Shown: one piece after another, positions 1 through 9,244 of the stretch
Position numbering within the stretch: position 1 is the stretch's first letter
Layout: the number at the start of each line of letters is the position of its first letter
NCBI GenBank assembly: GCA_012934845.2
Contig: WNNJ02000202.1
Location: 43,943-107,942, forward strand
Length of the DNA stretch: 64,000 nt
Source: Pomphorhynchus laevis
Taxonomy: Eukaryota > Acanthocephala > Palaeacanthocephala > Echinorhynchida > Pomphorhynchidae
Direction of reading: 5' to 3'
Translations under genes and position numbers: made by a program
Notes under the pieces: generated by a model
Told to the model about the DNA's origin: nothing
The model's input: only the letters and a program-made list of their open reading frames with translations
The model's database searches: none

Positions 1-763
1 GCATCAGTAGCTTTATGTGATGACAGATCAGTTGTCTCAAAATCAGAAATGTGAGCTGACCCGGTTTGTTCTTGGGATGAATATCCAGAGCTTTGCATTG
101 TGGATTGATCGCTGGCAGTTGACGACGATGGATAAACACTGACAGTTGATGATACTAATTGTCCAGCATCAGTAGATATATTTGAGGAAAGTTTAGTGGT
201 TTGAAAATCAGATGTGTGAACTGATGTGTTGGGTTCCTGGATTGAATATACAGTTCTTCGCATTCTTAATTGATTTGTATCGGGTGAAGATGAATATTCA
301 TGAGATCTAAACGATACTGATTGTTCAATATCTGTAGAAATATGTGACGACAGTCCAGTTGTCTGTAAATTAGAAGTAGGAACCAATCTGCTGGGTATCT
401 GTGTTGAATATACAGGGATTTGTATTGTGGTTTGATTGTTTGCAAACGTATACGATGGATATTCATTGTCGTTTGATGATAGTGTTTGTATAGCATCCGT
501 AGGTATATGTAATGACGATCCACTTGAATGTGAAACTGACCACTGAGCTGAACTGTTTGAATATTGAGTAGAATATTCAGAACTAAATGTCAAATGTTCT
601 TTACTGCTTTGAATTGTATGTTGTTTGAGACCGCTCGGAACTGTTTCCGAAGTTGCCTGGATATCATCGGGAATCGCCGTTTTATTATTGTCTTGACTAA
701 ATGATGACGGAGCACCACTTTGTAAATTCGTTAAATTTTCACTTTCCTTGTTGATTATTTGAT
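1..763 (-). CDS. Ser/Thr-rich repeat protein, internal exon (partial)
   Basis: The minus strand is one open frame from about 763 to the left edge, and the gene continues outside the window. The translation is rich in Ser, Thr, Gln and Asn. It holds a degenerate repeat of about 54-55 residues whose units begin with variants of LQTTGLSSHISTD (also FQTTKLSSNISTD and FETTDLSSHKATD); the DNA period is about 162-165 bp. The exon begins after a good acceptor (TTTAAACAG, AG at 764-765). No enzymatic motif, signal peptide or membrane segment is visible in this part. The composition would suit a mucin-like extracellular region or a low-complexity nuclear protein, and I cannot choose between them. The repeats and the open frame are seen directly; the function is unknown. 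Confidence 0.6.
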
Positions 764-1116
764 CTGTTTAAATATGATAAATTTAAATACATGATAATTG
801 GTTAGTAATTGTTTGTTATTTATTATAATTGGTTTTATAAATTAGTCAGCTTAAATTAAAATTGTCAAATGTTCAATAGTAAAAATGTCAAATGTTCAAT
901 TCTATTAGTAGAATACTGTCAAATATTCTACTAATTCCGATATTATTTACTACTATTTCAGATAAATTAATTTCACGTTCTCTACCAATTCAAATTTAAT
1001 TTGAAATCAGAAATGGTTTCGATCAAATTTTCAAATACAATAAAGTAACTTTAAATGTGCTCTGCATTGTGATCGATCGCTGCAGGCAAAAATAAGATTA
1101 TTCATTGACGGATTAC

Positions 1117-1243
1117 GGTACTGTTGAGTGTCTGAAGGCAGCATGCGTATATAATTATCGTAAGCTAACGTTAAAAAGTCCGATAATGGATCAGCAGTTG
1201 GCAATGCTGCCAATACAGAATTAATGTTGCTAATTAGTGGTAT
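1117..1243 (-). CDS. Possible upstream exon of the Ser/Thr-rich protein
   Basis: A short open stretch on the minus strand lies between an acceptor-like TTTTTAG (AG at 1244-1245) and a donor-like GTAATC (starting at 1116). The frame leaves one base at the donor. The exon at 763 needs two bases to complete its first codon, so the splice phases agree and the intron would be about 353 bp. The peptide includes LPTADPLSDFLTLAYDNYIR. The bases just beyond this donor (1060-1095) resemble part of the Ser/Thr repeat of the neighbouring exon, so the locus may carry a decayed repeat unit there. Only the phase agreement and the splice motifs support this exon. Confidence 0.35.
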
Positions 1244-2284
1244 CTAAAAAGTGCAAAATTATATCATAAAAAAATTCTAAGAGTCAATTTTGTAGGTAAT
1301 GAAATTTTTCATTTTCAAAAATTTCATTTATTGCGCAGGATATGAAACATAAAATTATTATGAAAGTTTCTATTTATTATTAGATAGTTTAAAAAACGAA
1401 GAATAACATATTTCCATTCATTCAAAAGTACAATATTTCGATAGCTCCTGCTATCATCATCAGGATTAGAATCTATTCATAATATTTTATGAAAGGAAAT
1501 TTTTCGTTTCTTTAAAACGATTGAATCGAAAATGGAAGGATATTATGGAATTTGTCATGCATTTTAGTTGATCAGTTCAACTTTGTGCTGAACAAAGATA
1601 TTGCGTATGGGAAACTGTTCATTAATAACAAATTAAAACTTATTACTTATTTGTCGAGCTCTAACTACTATGGTGAAATATATTTTTCGGGAAATTAAGA
1701 AATAACAGCTGATGATGGGTCTATCTCTTTTCATTGAAAAATATTGAACATGATGATCATATTGTAACGGCATTATTTGCAACCGTGCAAATTTTTTTTG
1801 TAATAAAACTGCAAATAAAATCACCTGATAGCTATCATCGATGTTTAGCTAATGAAGCAGACTTTGTTGGAAATTAAATAAAATTGAAAAAGTTCGAAAT
1901 ATGCAGATCTTTGGCTTGAAATATTCACAATGTATATTGTATTTTCCAAAGTATTAATATATACAGTATTGTATATCTATAGTTTTGTATACTGTATATA
2001 TTGTATATATTGTATATAGCAGTATAGAGTATATATTGTTAGCACCATCAGAAATAAAATATACAATTTATTCTATTGTTCAATTTTTTTCAAATAATAC
2101 AATTTGTTCATTTTGTATGGTCAAATATACAATTTGTTCTAATACGAATTCTTTAATTGTTCAAATTGTTTATTTAATGAACAAATTATATTTAAAATGC
2201 TTTTTTGTTCAATCCGATTTCTATTTAATCTTTTATTTTTGTGTAGTATTTTCCATAATTTCAAAGGGTATTCTAATGGTGTTG
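1244..2284. other. AT-rich stretch without a recognisable gene
   Basis: Apart from the hairpin at 1431-1464, no coding pattern is visible. The open frame near 1985-2287 is a low-complexity run of TATATTG-like repeats translated as Tyr, Ile and Val and is not convincing as a gene. Confidence 0.6.
1431..1464 (-). other. Hammerhead-like hairpin (CUGAUGA...GAAA)
   Basis: Read on the minus strand: CCUGAUGA, one extra U, a 6 bp stem (GAUAGC / GCUAUC) with loop AGGA, then GAAAUAUUG. This is the layout of a hammerhead stem II with its two core strands, except for one extra nucleotide between A9 and the stem. Other elements in the window carry the same layout (5711-5740, 13270-13316, 13415-13446, 13666-13693). 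No complete stem I or stem III with a cleavage triplet was identified, so activity is not claimed. Hammerhead motifs are known from Penelope-like elements. Confidence 0.4.
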
Positions 2285-2480
2285 TAGATCTGCGATCTTG
2301 CGTGTTGTGTAGTCACCAGGCGGTTCCTTTGTAAGTTCCCGTCGTGGCAAATGTCGAAACATTGGAGATTATCATTAATAGATATATGCATTTAGGACAC
2401 GTAACCTGATGGTTCACTTCCCTTAGCTTATCTGGGGATAAGTTCCGGGCCGAAAGCTAGCAACAGGCTATGGTGGATGA
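2285..2480. other. GC-richer block of unknown nature
   Basis: This block is noticeably less AT-rich than its surroundings. It contains a perfect small hairpin CTTATC-TGGG-GATAAG (about 2429-2444) and a GGGCCGAAAG segment. I do not recognise it as a tRNA, an snRNA or a known repeat. It could be a non-coding RNA or a decayed repeat tail. Confidence 0.2.
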
Positions 2481-2654
2481 TTATGTTTTTTAATGATTGA
2501 TTTTATTTTCCTTACAATTTTTAATGATTGATCGGTATTTAATCTAATAGCGTATGTTTGTGTAAAACATAAATGCAAGCAACAAATAACCGAATATTCT
2601 AAAAATGCTAAATAATAACATATATTAGTTTAATATTCTTAATTATAAAACGTA

Positions 2655-3580
2655 TATAACATATGTTTCAAGGTTTATTCGGGGTATTTAGCCCTGCTGC
2701 TATGCTGGATCGAGAAATAGAGTATGATAACTTAGCAGTTCTTCATGATGACCTCTAATCTCATTCCGATACCTCGTCTATTATTTATTAGTTAATTCAT
2801 AAAAATTGACTTTTATTTTAAATTTCAATTTTTAATTTTAACTTGATATAAATATCAATTTGATAAATCTTATATTATTTATAGTATTCATAATTAGATG
2901 ACTTCTTAAAAACGCTTTTATGTCTCAAAAAGCGGATTTACCTCTACACCTTATTTTTAAACATCGTCTGTAATTTATTAGTCAATTCATAAACATTGAC
3001 TTTTATTTTAAATTTCAATTTTTAATTTTTACATAAAACATTTCTGTTTTAAAACGAAATGCTTATATTTAGCGAAGTGCTTTAATCCGACATATCGATT
3101 AAAATTCAATTTCAATTGTTTACTTTTTATAAAATCTAATATACGATTATATAAGATTATATATTTTAATTGTATAAATCTTATATCTTATAATCTTAAA
3201 TATATAATTACATAGATTATAATTATAATATTATATAATAATATAATATTTAATATTAATTAATATTATATAACTTATAATCTATATCTTATACTCAGTT
3301 ATCTGATCTGATTATATTATATTATATTAGTTTAATATTCTTAATTATAAAACGTATATAACATATGTTTCAAGGTTTCAAGGTTTCATGAATAGAGGCC
3401 GAAACCTGATAACAGCAGTTCATCACGATGACCAATATTCCTTATTTGAATACAACGTATATTATTTATCAGTCAATTCATAAAAATTGACTTTTATTCT
3501 AAATTTCAATTTTTAATTTTAACTTGATATAAATAAAAATTGTATAAAATCTTATATAATTATTTAATATTTCTCTTAAA
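2655..3580 (+). repeat. Degenerate PLE-N 3' tails, three partial copies
   Basis: Three stretches (about 2655-2900, 2950-3050 and 3365-3575) match the 3' untranslated region of the PLE-N element seen intact elsewhere. Shared landmarks are CTGCTGCTATG, TAGCAGTTC, GATGACCTCTAAT and the tail ATTTATTAGT(C/T)AATTCATAAA followed by TTTTAAATTTCAATTTTTA. The first has lost the second arm of the pseudoknot helix P1. The second keeps only the tail. The third begins in the middle of the structured part. Between them lies simple AT-rich sequence. Confidence 0.65.
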
Positions 3581-4069
3581 TATTAAAATAATATTTAAGA
3601 GAAATATTATTTTATTTCTCTTTTTAATAAAGAGAAATAATATGCCTTTTTATATTTCTTAATATAAAAAATCAGGCTAGTTTGATTAAAAATCAGGCTA
3701 GTTACCTTATCTGTTTTGATAGTTTTAGTTATACTGAAATAGTATCAAATATAAATTGGTTCTATTATTTGTTTCAACATGTCGAAACAATAAATGAAAA
3801 TTTATTAATTATCATTTAATAGATTTTATCAATTAACTTTGTAGTAGATTTTCATTTGATTTCATCAACTTCAAATATAAACTATGGACTGACGGTATTT
3901 TGGAAGTATATTCTTGGTTTGATGATCACTCTCGAACATGGCGTATATCTTAAATTATTCCGATAATCAAAGTTATATATTAATTTTATGAACAAATATT
4001 ATGGTTCTTTCCTGCGAATGTATACGAAATATGTATATGATATGTACCGAAATATAATAAAATAGTGAC
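3581..4069. other. AT-rich, nothing recognised
   Basis: Contains AT-rich near-palindromic runs of AAATAT and TTTAAT (3580-3660) and no coding pattern. Confidence 0.5.
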
Positions 4070-4445
4070 ACTATCCAAAATTCCAAAATTCAGTCAACTG
4101 CTAATAAAAGTCAATTGCTATGAATTGACTAATAAATAAGAGGCGTTGTATCAGAATAAGAATTAGAGGTCATCAGGAGGAACTGCTATGCTATCAGGTT
4201 TCGGCCCCTAACTCCTCTACCCAACATAGCAGCGGGGCCAAATACATGCTAATGATGTATTTCCTCTGAAATAACTATCTAGTATCTTATTCTAATACAA
4301 AGTATATTATTTATTATCCATCCATAAAAATTTGCCACTTAAGAGTTTAAATTTATTCTTTATATTATTGTGTTGATTTATATATTTTACTATTTTCTGT
4401 TTGATGATATTTTTATAGTAACCTAGTTTAAAATATGCATAATTA
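4070..4445 (-). mobile_element. PLE-N 3' end: RT C-terminus and structured 3'UTR
   Basis: On the minus strand, 4445 to about 4305 encodes the last codons of the PLE-N reverse transcriptase (ending FLWMDNK-stop). 4305 to about 4100 is its 3' untranslated region. The structured part is perfectly preserved here. The arms of a long inverted repeat lie at about 4127-4161 and 4284-4318. The pseudoknot helices are P1 (4234-4239 with 4203-4208, GGCCCC/GGGGCC) and P2 (4225-4232 with 4183-4190, CUGCUAUG/CAUAGCAG). An 8 bp hairpin AAATACAT/ATGTATTT lies just upstream of P1 in transcript order. The copy is 5'-truncated. Confidence 0.8.
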
Positions 4446-4700
4446 TGATAATAATTATATTTATTATAATTATTATCTTTTAATTTAATAAATAATAAAA
4501 ATAAATAAATAAAAATAAGAATTTGATTATCTAGTATTATATTCTAATGCATAAAAAATTTTTGTTTAAATTTATTTTTTATTGTGTTGATTTATATATT
4601 TAATTATTCAATTATTTAATTATTTATTTAATTATAAAATTATTTTCCATTTGATTTTTATAAGTTTAAATTTAAGCTCTTATTCAAAGATTTTTGCTAA
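4446..4700 (-). repeat. Second, decayed PLE-N 3' coding fragment
   Basis: Beyond the break at 4445 the sequence again resembles the PLE-N RT C-terminus region on the minus strand (TATTGTGTTGATTTATATATTT, then TTCCATTTGATTTTTATA), but it is heavily diverged. It reads as a duplicated, older piece of the same element. Confidence 0.4.
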
Positions 4701-5589
4701 ATATACAATAATTATTAAATATTTTTTTACTCTCCTAAAAAATTCAAGTTGTTTAAGAATGTGAGATAAGAAAACAAGTTAATTTGATATATATCAATAT
4801 TTGCGTGAAGATCATAATATTGGCATTGCGTGAAATTAGAAAATCACTCGATAAAGTGTTTACTTACAGCTAAGCTTTTTATTCGTTGAGTTAGGCTGAT
4901 ATCCAAGTGGATAAACGAATGCATTGTCCAAATTATGATCATATTTACTAACATTAGATAAATTCGAATCGCTTATTTGATCTAAAAAATTGAAGTTTAA
5001 TTTTAGTATTTAATGTTAGCACCAATTCACATATTTAAAAAATCAAAAAGTTGATTTTAAAATAATTTTGTATTAATAATCATCAGAATTAAGTTTAAAC
5101 AGAATTGAGAAGTAAATATCAATTGGTATATTTTAGTGCGCATGTTTAAAACTTGAAAATTAAAATTAAATCAAACAAAATGAGGTGTAGAAATACATTA
5201 AATTACAAGATAATTTCAAAAATGACTAGCGTGAAACAACTTGATTACTTATTGTTAAGATATTACCTACTGGTGATAATTAAATAGTTTCATTAAGATT
5301 GAGTATGTACATATGGCTTAAAATATTCACTTTGAGATATAATAAAATAAATACTGAAAATGAACGCAATCTCGCATGCAAATCAGCATTTTTCATATCA
5401 ACATTTTTAATCTTTCACAATTTAATCATTTTTTATATTATATATTTACTGTTTGATGTAATACTGTTTTTACAAATGTTTTGATACAAATGTATTTACG
5501 AATGTAATTACATTAAAATGCAAATACATTTGAAAAATATAATGTTTTTTATTCATGTTTTAAAATATTATTCATATTAAATGAATATA
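4701..5589. other. AT-rich, nothing recognised
   Basis: No open frame with protein-like composition. The small frame at 5299-5484 gives a hydrophobic, low-complexity peptide typical of AT-rich noise. Confidence 0.5.
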
Positions 5590-5758
5590 TCTCTAGTCTA
5601 CCCCGTTATAAATTTTGTGCATCCTATAAAACTCTCATATTTTTTGATTTCTGCGGTCAAATTCTTTCTGGGTAAATAAGTGAATAATAAGCACTTATAC
5701 TTTCGATTTTAGTTGATAGCAACAACTATCGAAATATATAAACTAAAATCAGTTTTGT
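5590..5758 (-). repeat. Arm of a ~165 bp inverted repeat (partner 8141-8302)
   Basis: The reverse complement of this stretch aligns with 8141-8302. Shared blocks are ACTGATTTTAG, ATATATTTC(G/A)ATAGTTGTTGCT, AAGTA(T/C)AAG, GAAAGAATTTG and CGCAGA(A/G)ATC, followed by a shared GGATGCACAAAAT. The plus strand also contains GATAG-CAACAA-CTATC-GAAAUAU (5715-5737), which looks like the stem II plus GAAA half of a hammerhead. The arms enclose about 2.4 kb including the PLE-N copy at 6590-7690. Confidence 0.6.
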
Positions 5759-6589
5759 AATACATTATTGTTTTTCTTTATTTAATTAATATAAATACTT
5801 TGTTTGAATAATATGCTTAATAATTTTTTATATTGAGTGATGGCTAAAGATCAAAATAAAAATAATTAACTTTAAATTAATTACTTAACTTTAATATAAA
5901 AATAATTTTTAAAACAATTAAATTTAACTTTAATTTTAAAAATAATATTGTTATTTTATTATCAACATTAATTTTGAAATTGAAGTAAGCAGCATAAGTG
6001 TTTTAAATCACAGTAACATGGTATTTATAACAGTTCATAACAGCTGCATTTGTAAGAATCTATCAAAAGACTCATCACAAAGACAATAATGAAATGAATG
6101 CCTATTAGTATATAGATAACATGTTACAAAAATCTTAATATGGTAAGTCCTGAAAATTAATCGAATAACTGAAACAAATTAGAACATTGTCAAACTAGAA
6201 AAAGCATTGTTAATACGATAATTATTTTTATAAATTTACAAAATTGGAACATATTTACCCGGATTGAAAAAATTTTTTATTGCCAGAAAAAATGCAATAA
6301 GACCTTTCGCATTCACTATTCCTGACATTTCATAGATAAAACGATGAATCAATTTTACAGAAATTTATGTTGTTAGAAAAGGCGCAAATGGTTGTCATAT
6401 AAAACTTTAACACAAAATCACTAATTTAGGTTATCAGCACCAGAAAATTTGAAGTTCTATAATTCATTAATTTTTTTCTAAACTGCAGAAGGTATGCAAG
6501 AGTTTATTAGATGCTTGTATTGCCATAGTAATATGATAAAATTAACATTAGTAGTTTTAATTTTAATGGATAATATGTCAAAATTGATT
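5759..6589. other. AT-rich, nothing recognised
   Basis: No coding pattern or recognisable repeat was seen, apart from its position inside the inverted repeat 5590-5758 / 8141-8302. Confidence 0.5.
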
Positions 6590-6685
6590 TCCTGCGATGT
6601 TGGGTCAAAGTATAGCGGCCGAAAACTGATAGCATAGCAATTTCGTATGAGGACCTCTAATTGTTATTCTAATATAATAAGTATC
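6590..6685 (+). repeat. PLE-N 3'UTR fragment lying directly upstream of a second PLE-N
   Basis: Contains GATGTTGGGT, GCGGCCGAAAACTGATAGCATAGCA and GGACCTCTAATTGTTATTCT in the order seen in the PLE-N structured 3' region, with several base changes. About 30 bp later the coding part of another PLE-N copy begins on the same strand. The pair is therefore a partial head-to-tail array, an arrangement often seen with Penelope-like elements. Confidence 0.6.
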
Positions 6686-6714
6686 CGTTACTAAAAAATT
6701 TAAGCTTCAAGCAA

Positions 6715-7408
6715 AATAAATATATGGATAAAATTGAATTTATAGAAGACTAAAATATTTCGATAAATCAAAATTATTTAAAAGTAGGGACATCTATATT
6801 TAGACAAGTAAAAGGTGTTCCAATGGGTGGTAATAGTAGCCCAATTATAGCTGACTTGTTTTTAAGCTTTATAGAATATGAATTTGTTCATAACTGTGTA
6901 AAAACAAAATCTAAACAATATAAATATATGAAATATATGTTTCGATACATTGATGATATACGTGTATTTCACTGATAATTTTTATTCAATAAGTAAACAA
7001 ATTAATCCAGGTAGCCTCATTCTTAATAAAACCAATATTAATGATAAAGAATGTATATAAATTGATATGAACATTAAATTAAAATCAATTAAAACTACTA
7101 TTAATTTATATCGTAAAGATGACATATTTAAATTTACAAGAAACATATTTTTGCATGAGCATTCATGCATACCATATAATATAAAATATAATACATTAAA
7201 TAATGAAATTTTAAGAATTGCAACAATATGTAATGATATTAGCTTTCTTCAAAATCATTTAAATAATTTAATAGATACATATTTTAAACTAGGTTACTAT
7301 AAAAATAACATCAAGCAGAAAATAGTAAAATATATAAATCAACACAATAATATAAAGAATAAATTTAAACTCTTAAGTGGCAAATTTTTATGGATGGATA
7401 ATAAATAA
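6715..7408 (+). pseudogene. PLE-N reverse transcriptase, C-terminal half, broken
   Basis: Translation gives KYMDKIEFIED, a stop, then QNYLKVGTSIFRQVKGVPMG with GNSSPIIADL and FRYIDDIRVF, the palm motifs of the PLE-N RT including the YIDD catalytic box. The frame is lost near 6965 and resumes at 7067-7408, which ends in FLWMDNK-stop. Against the intact frame at 22356-23540 it lacks about 150 N-terminal residues and carries at least one stop and one frameshift. No GIY-YIG endonuclease follows the RT. Confidence 0.75.
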
Positions 7409-7690
7409 TATACTTTGTATTAGAATAAGATACTATATAATCAAATTTCATAAGAGGAAATACGTCATTAGCGTGTATTTGGCCCCGCTGCTATGTTGGG
7501 TAGAGGAATTTGGGGTCGAAACCTGATAACATGTCAGTTCCTTTTTATAACCTCTAGTCTTTATTCTCATACATCGTATTTTATTTATTAGTCAATTGAA
7601 TTTATTTGTCAATTTATTAGTCAATTGAATTTTATTCTAAAATTTTAATTATAAATTCAATCGTTATATAAATATTAATTGTATAAAATA
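7409..7690 (+). repeat. PLE-N structured 3'UTR and tail
   Basis: Follows the RT stop codon. The hairpin arms AAATACGT and GCGTGTATTT differ from other copies (AAATACAT and ATGTATTT) at two positions, both preserved as G-U pairs. P1 reads GGCCCC/GGGGTC, again keeping pairing through a G-U. The CTGATGA segment has become TTTATAA. The tail ATTTATTAGTCAATTGAAT is partly duplicated. Confidence 0.7.
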
Positions 7691-8140
7691 TTATATAATC
7701 ATTTATTATTTATAATTATGTATCTTTATTTTTAATAACTTATTTTATTAAAAATCTTAGGACAAGAGATCACAATTGATTTTCGTTCAGACAAGATTTT
7801 GTAATCGATTTTCAATGTATCGTCATCGATTTTTGAATACACTGTTATTTTGCAAATAGAACGAATAAATTATCCCGATTTATGACTCACGTATTTGAAA
7901 TAAAGTTCAAATTAATACATGCACAAATAAATGGTATTCTATATAATACATATTTTGAGTAATTAAACTTAATTTCTTTTAAGCAATTTTATTATGCGTT
8001 TTTATTAAAAATCACTTCATACACAGAATCATATCAGAGTACGAATAGCTATCAGTCTAAAAGCTCAAGTGAAAGCAATTTTAATTGAGCAGAGAGTTCA
8101 ATTTTAATTGAAACAATAAAAACATAATAATTTATTATAA
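7691..8140. other. AT-rich, nothing recognised
   Basis: No coding pattern. It contains two spaced GATTTTCG/GATTTTCA phrases only. Confidence 0.45.
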
Positions 8141-8302
8141 AACTGATTTTAGGTTCTATATTTCAATAGTTGTTGCTTAAATCTACTATAATTAAAAGTA
8201 CAAGCGTTTGGTCTTCACATATTAATCCTGAAAGAATTTGGTCGCAGAGATCGAGAAGTATAAAACAATCTTTTTGCGGATGCACAAAATCTCCGACAGC
8301 TG
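8141..8302 (+). repeat. Arm of a ~165 bp inverted repeat (partner 5590-5758)
   Basis: Aligns with the reverse complement of 5590-5758 over most of its length. It lies about 200 bp upstream of a canonical Penelope C-terminal fragment (8515-8970), so the repeat may be a terminal or long-repeat segment of that element family. That assignment is inference. Confidence 0.55.
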
Positions 8303-8514
8303 TATTGGTAGCAGTGAATAAGTGGATATTGTTGTGTATGTGAATTGATAAAAATTCTAATCAACTGTGGCAACTATAAATGTTGATTTTTCAATATTTA
8401 TAATGTGATTATAATTGAAATATATATTTATAATTTGATTACTTACAGAAAGTAAGTTCTGTGTTCCGTATGTTTTCTCGATGTTGCAGTACAGCAACAT
8501 CACGAAAATATTGG

Positions 8515-8970
8515 CACTACACTCTACAGAAAACCGGGCATTTATTGGCTTCCACCTAACTGGCCATCTTACGGCAGCTACGTCTACAATGTGTGGAGTA
8601 CAAGAGCACTATTGTATCGACCTATGCTAATTTGTTATTCATATGCTGACGTAATTTTTGAACAGCAAAGGGTCATTAATGCACTTGTTCAAGTGGCTAT
8701 CCATAATGTGCAATTAAAAGAGCCCTTCGACATACGGATAATTATACTGTTTACAGTATTAATTGGAACAATTGCGAACAGTCATATGTAGGTCAGACGT
8801 CTGAAAAACTTTGTAATCGTATAAAATAACATAAATATTGTCTAAGAAGCGGAGACACTAGTTCAGATATATGTAATCATATTATGGATATTGATCAAGA
8901 TATTAATGGGGACAACGTGAAAAGTATTTGCTGTGAAAACGACTTATATCGGAGACTCATTAAATAAGCT
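8515..8970 (+). pseudogene. Penelope-like element: RT thumb and GIY-YIG endonuclease, decayed
   Basis: One frame reads TLYRKPGIYWLPPNW and then YSYADVIFEQQRVINALVQV, the 'YRKP...S...K...I..L..RA' thumb that precedes the endonuclease in canonical Penelope elements. After a frame change, DNYTVYSINWNNCEQSYVGQ and TSEKLCNRIK, stop, HKYCLRSGDTSSDICNHIMD follow, matching the GIY-YIG domain (here VYSI...SYVGQT, with the conserved Arg and His region). The first signature residue is Val where Ile or Ala usually precedes Tyr. Internal stops show that it is dead. This is a different class from PLE-N, which ends without this domain. Confidence 0.75.
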
Positions 8971-9244
8971 ATCTGCATCGCTAACCAATATAATCTAATG
9001 AGTGGATACAAGTCGAACTGGCAGCTAAAACTTTCAGTAACTTGTCATATCAGATAAAATTTTGTTCTTTGCACCGACGTTACATGATATATGACATATA
9101 TTTCTTTCGTAGTCACAGGTATAAAACGTGGTATTTTTTGGTTTTACCGTTTGCTTGAAAGCACACTATGTTGAAAGCTTGCAATAATAAAGAAAACTTT
9201 TTTAATATCATGTTTAAAAAACCAGATTTTGCGCTTTTGAAATA

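Noticed and set aside
1985-2287. 100-codon frame starting MYTVYIVYIV
   Set aside because: Low-complexity TATATTG repeats explain it.
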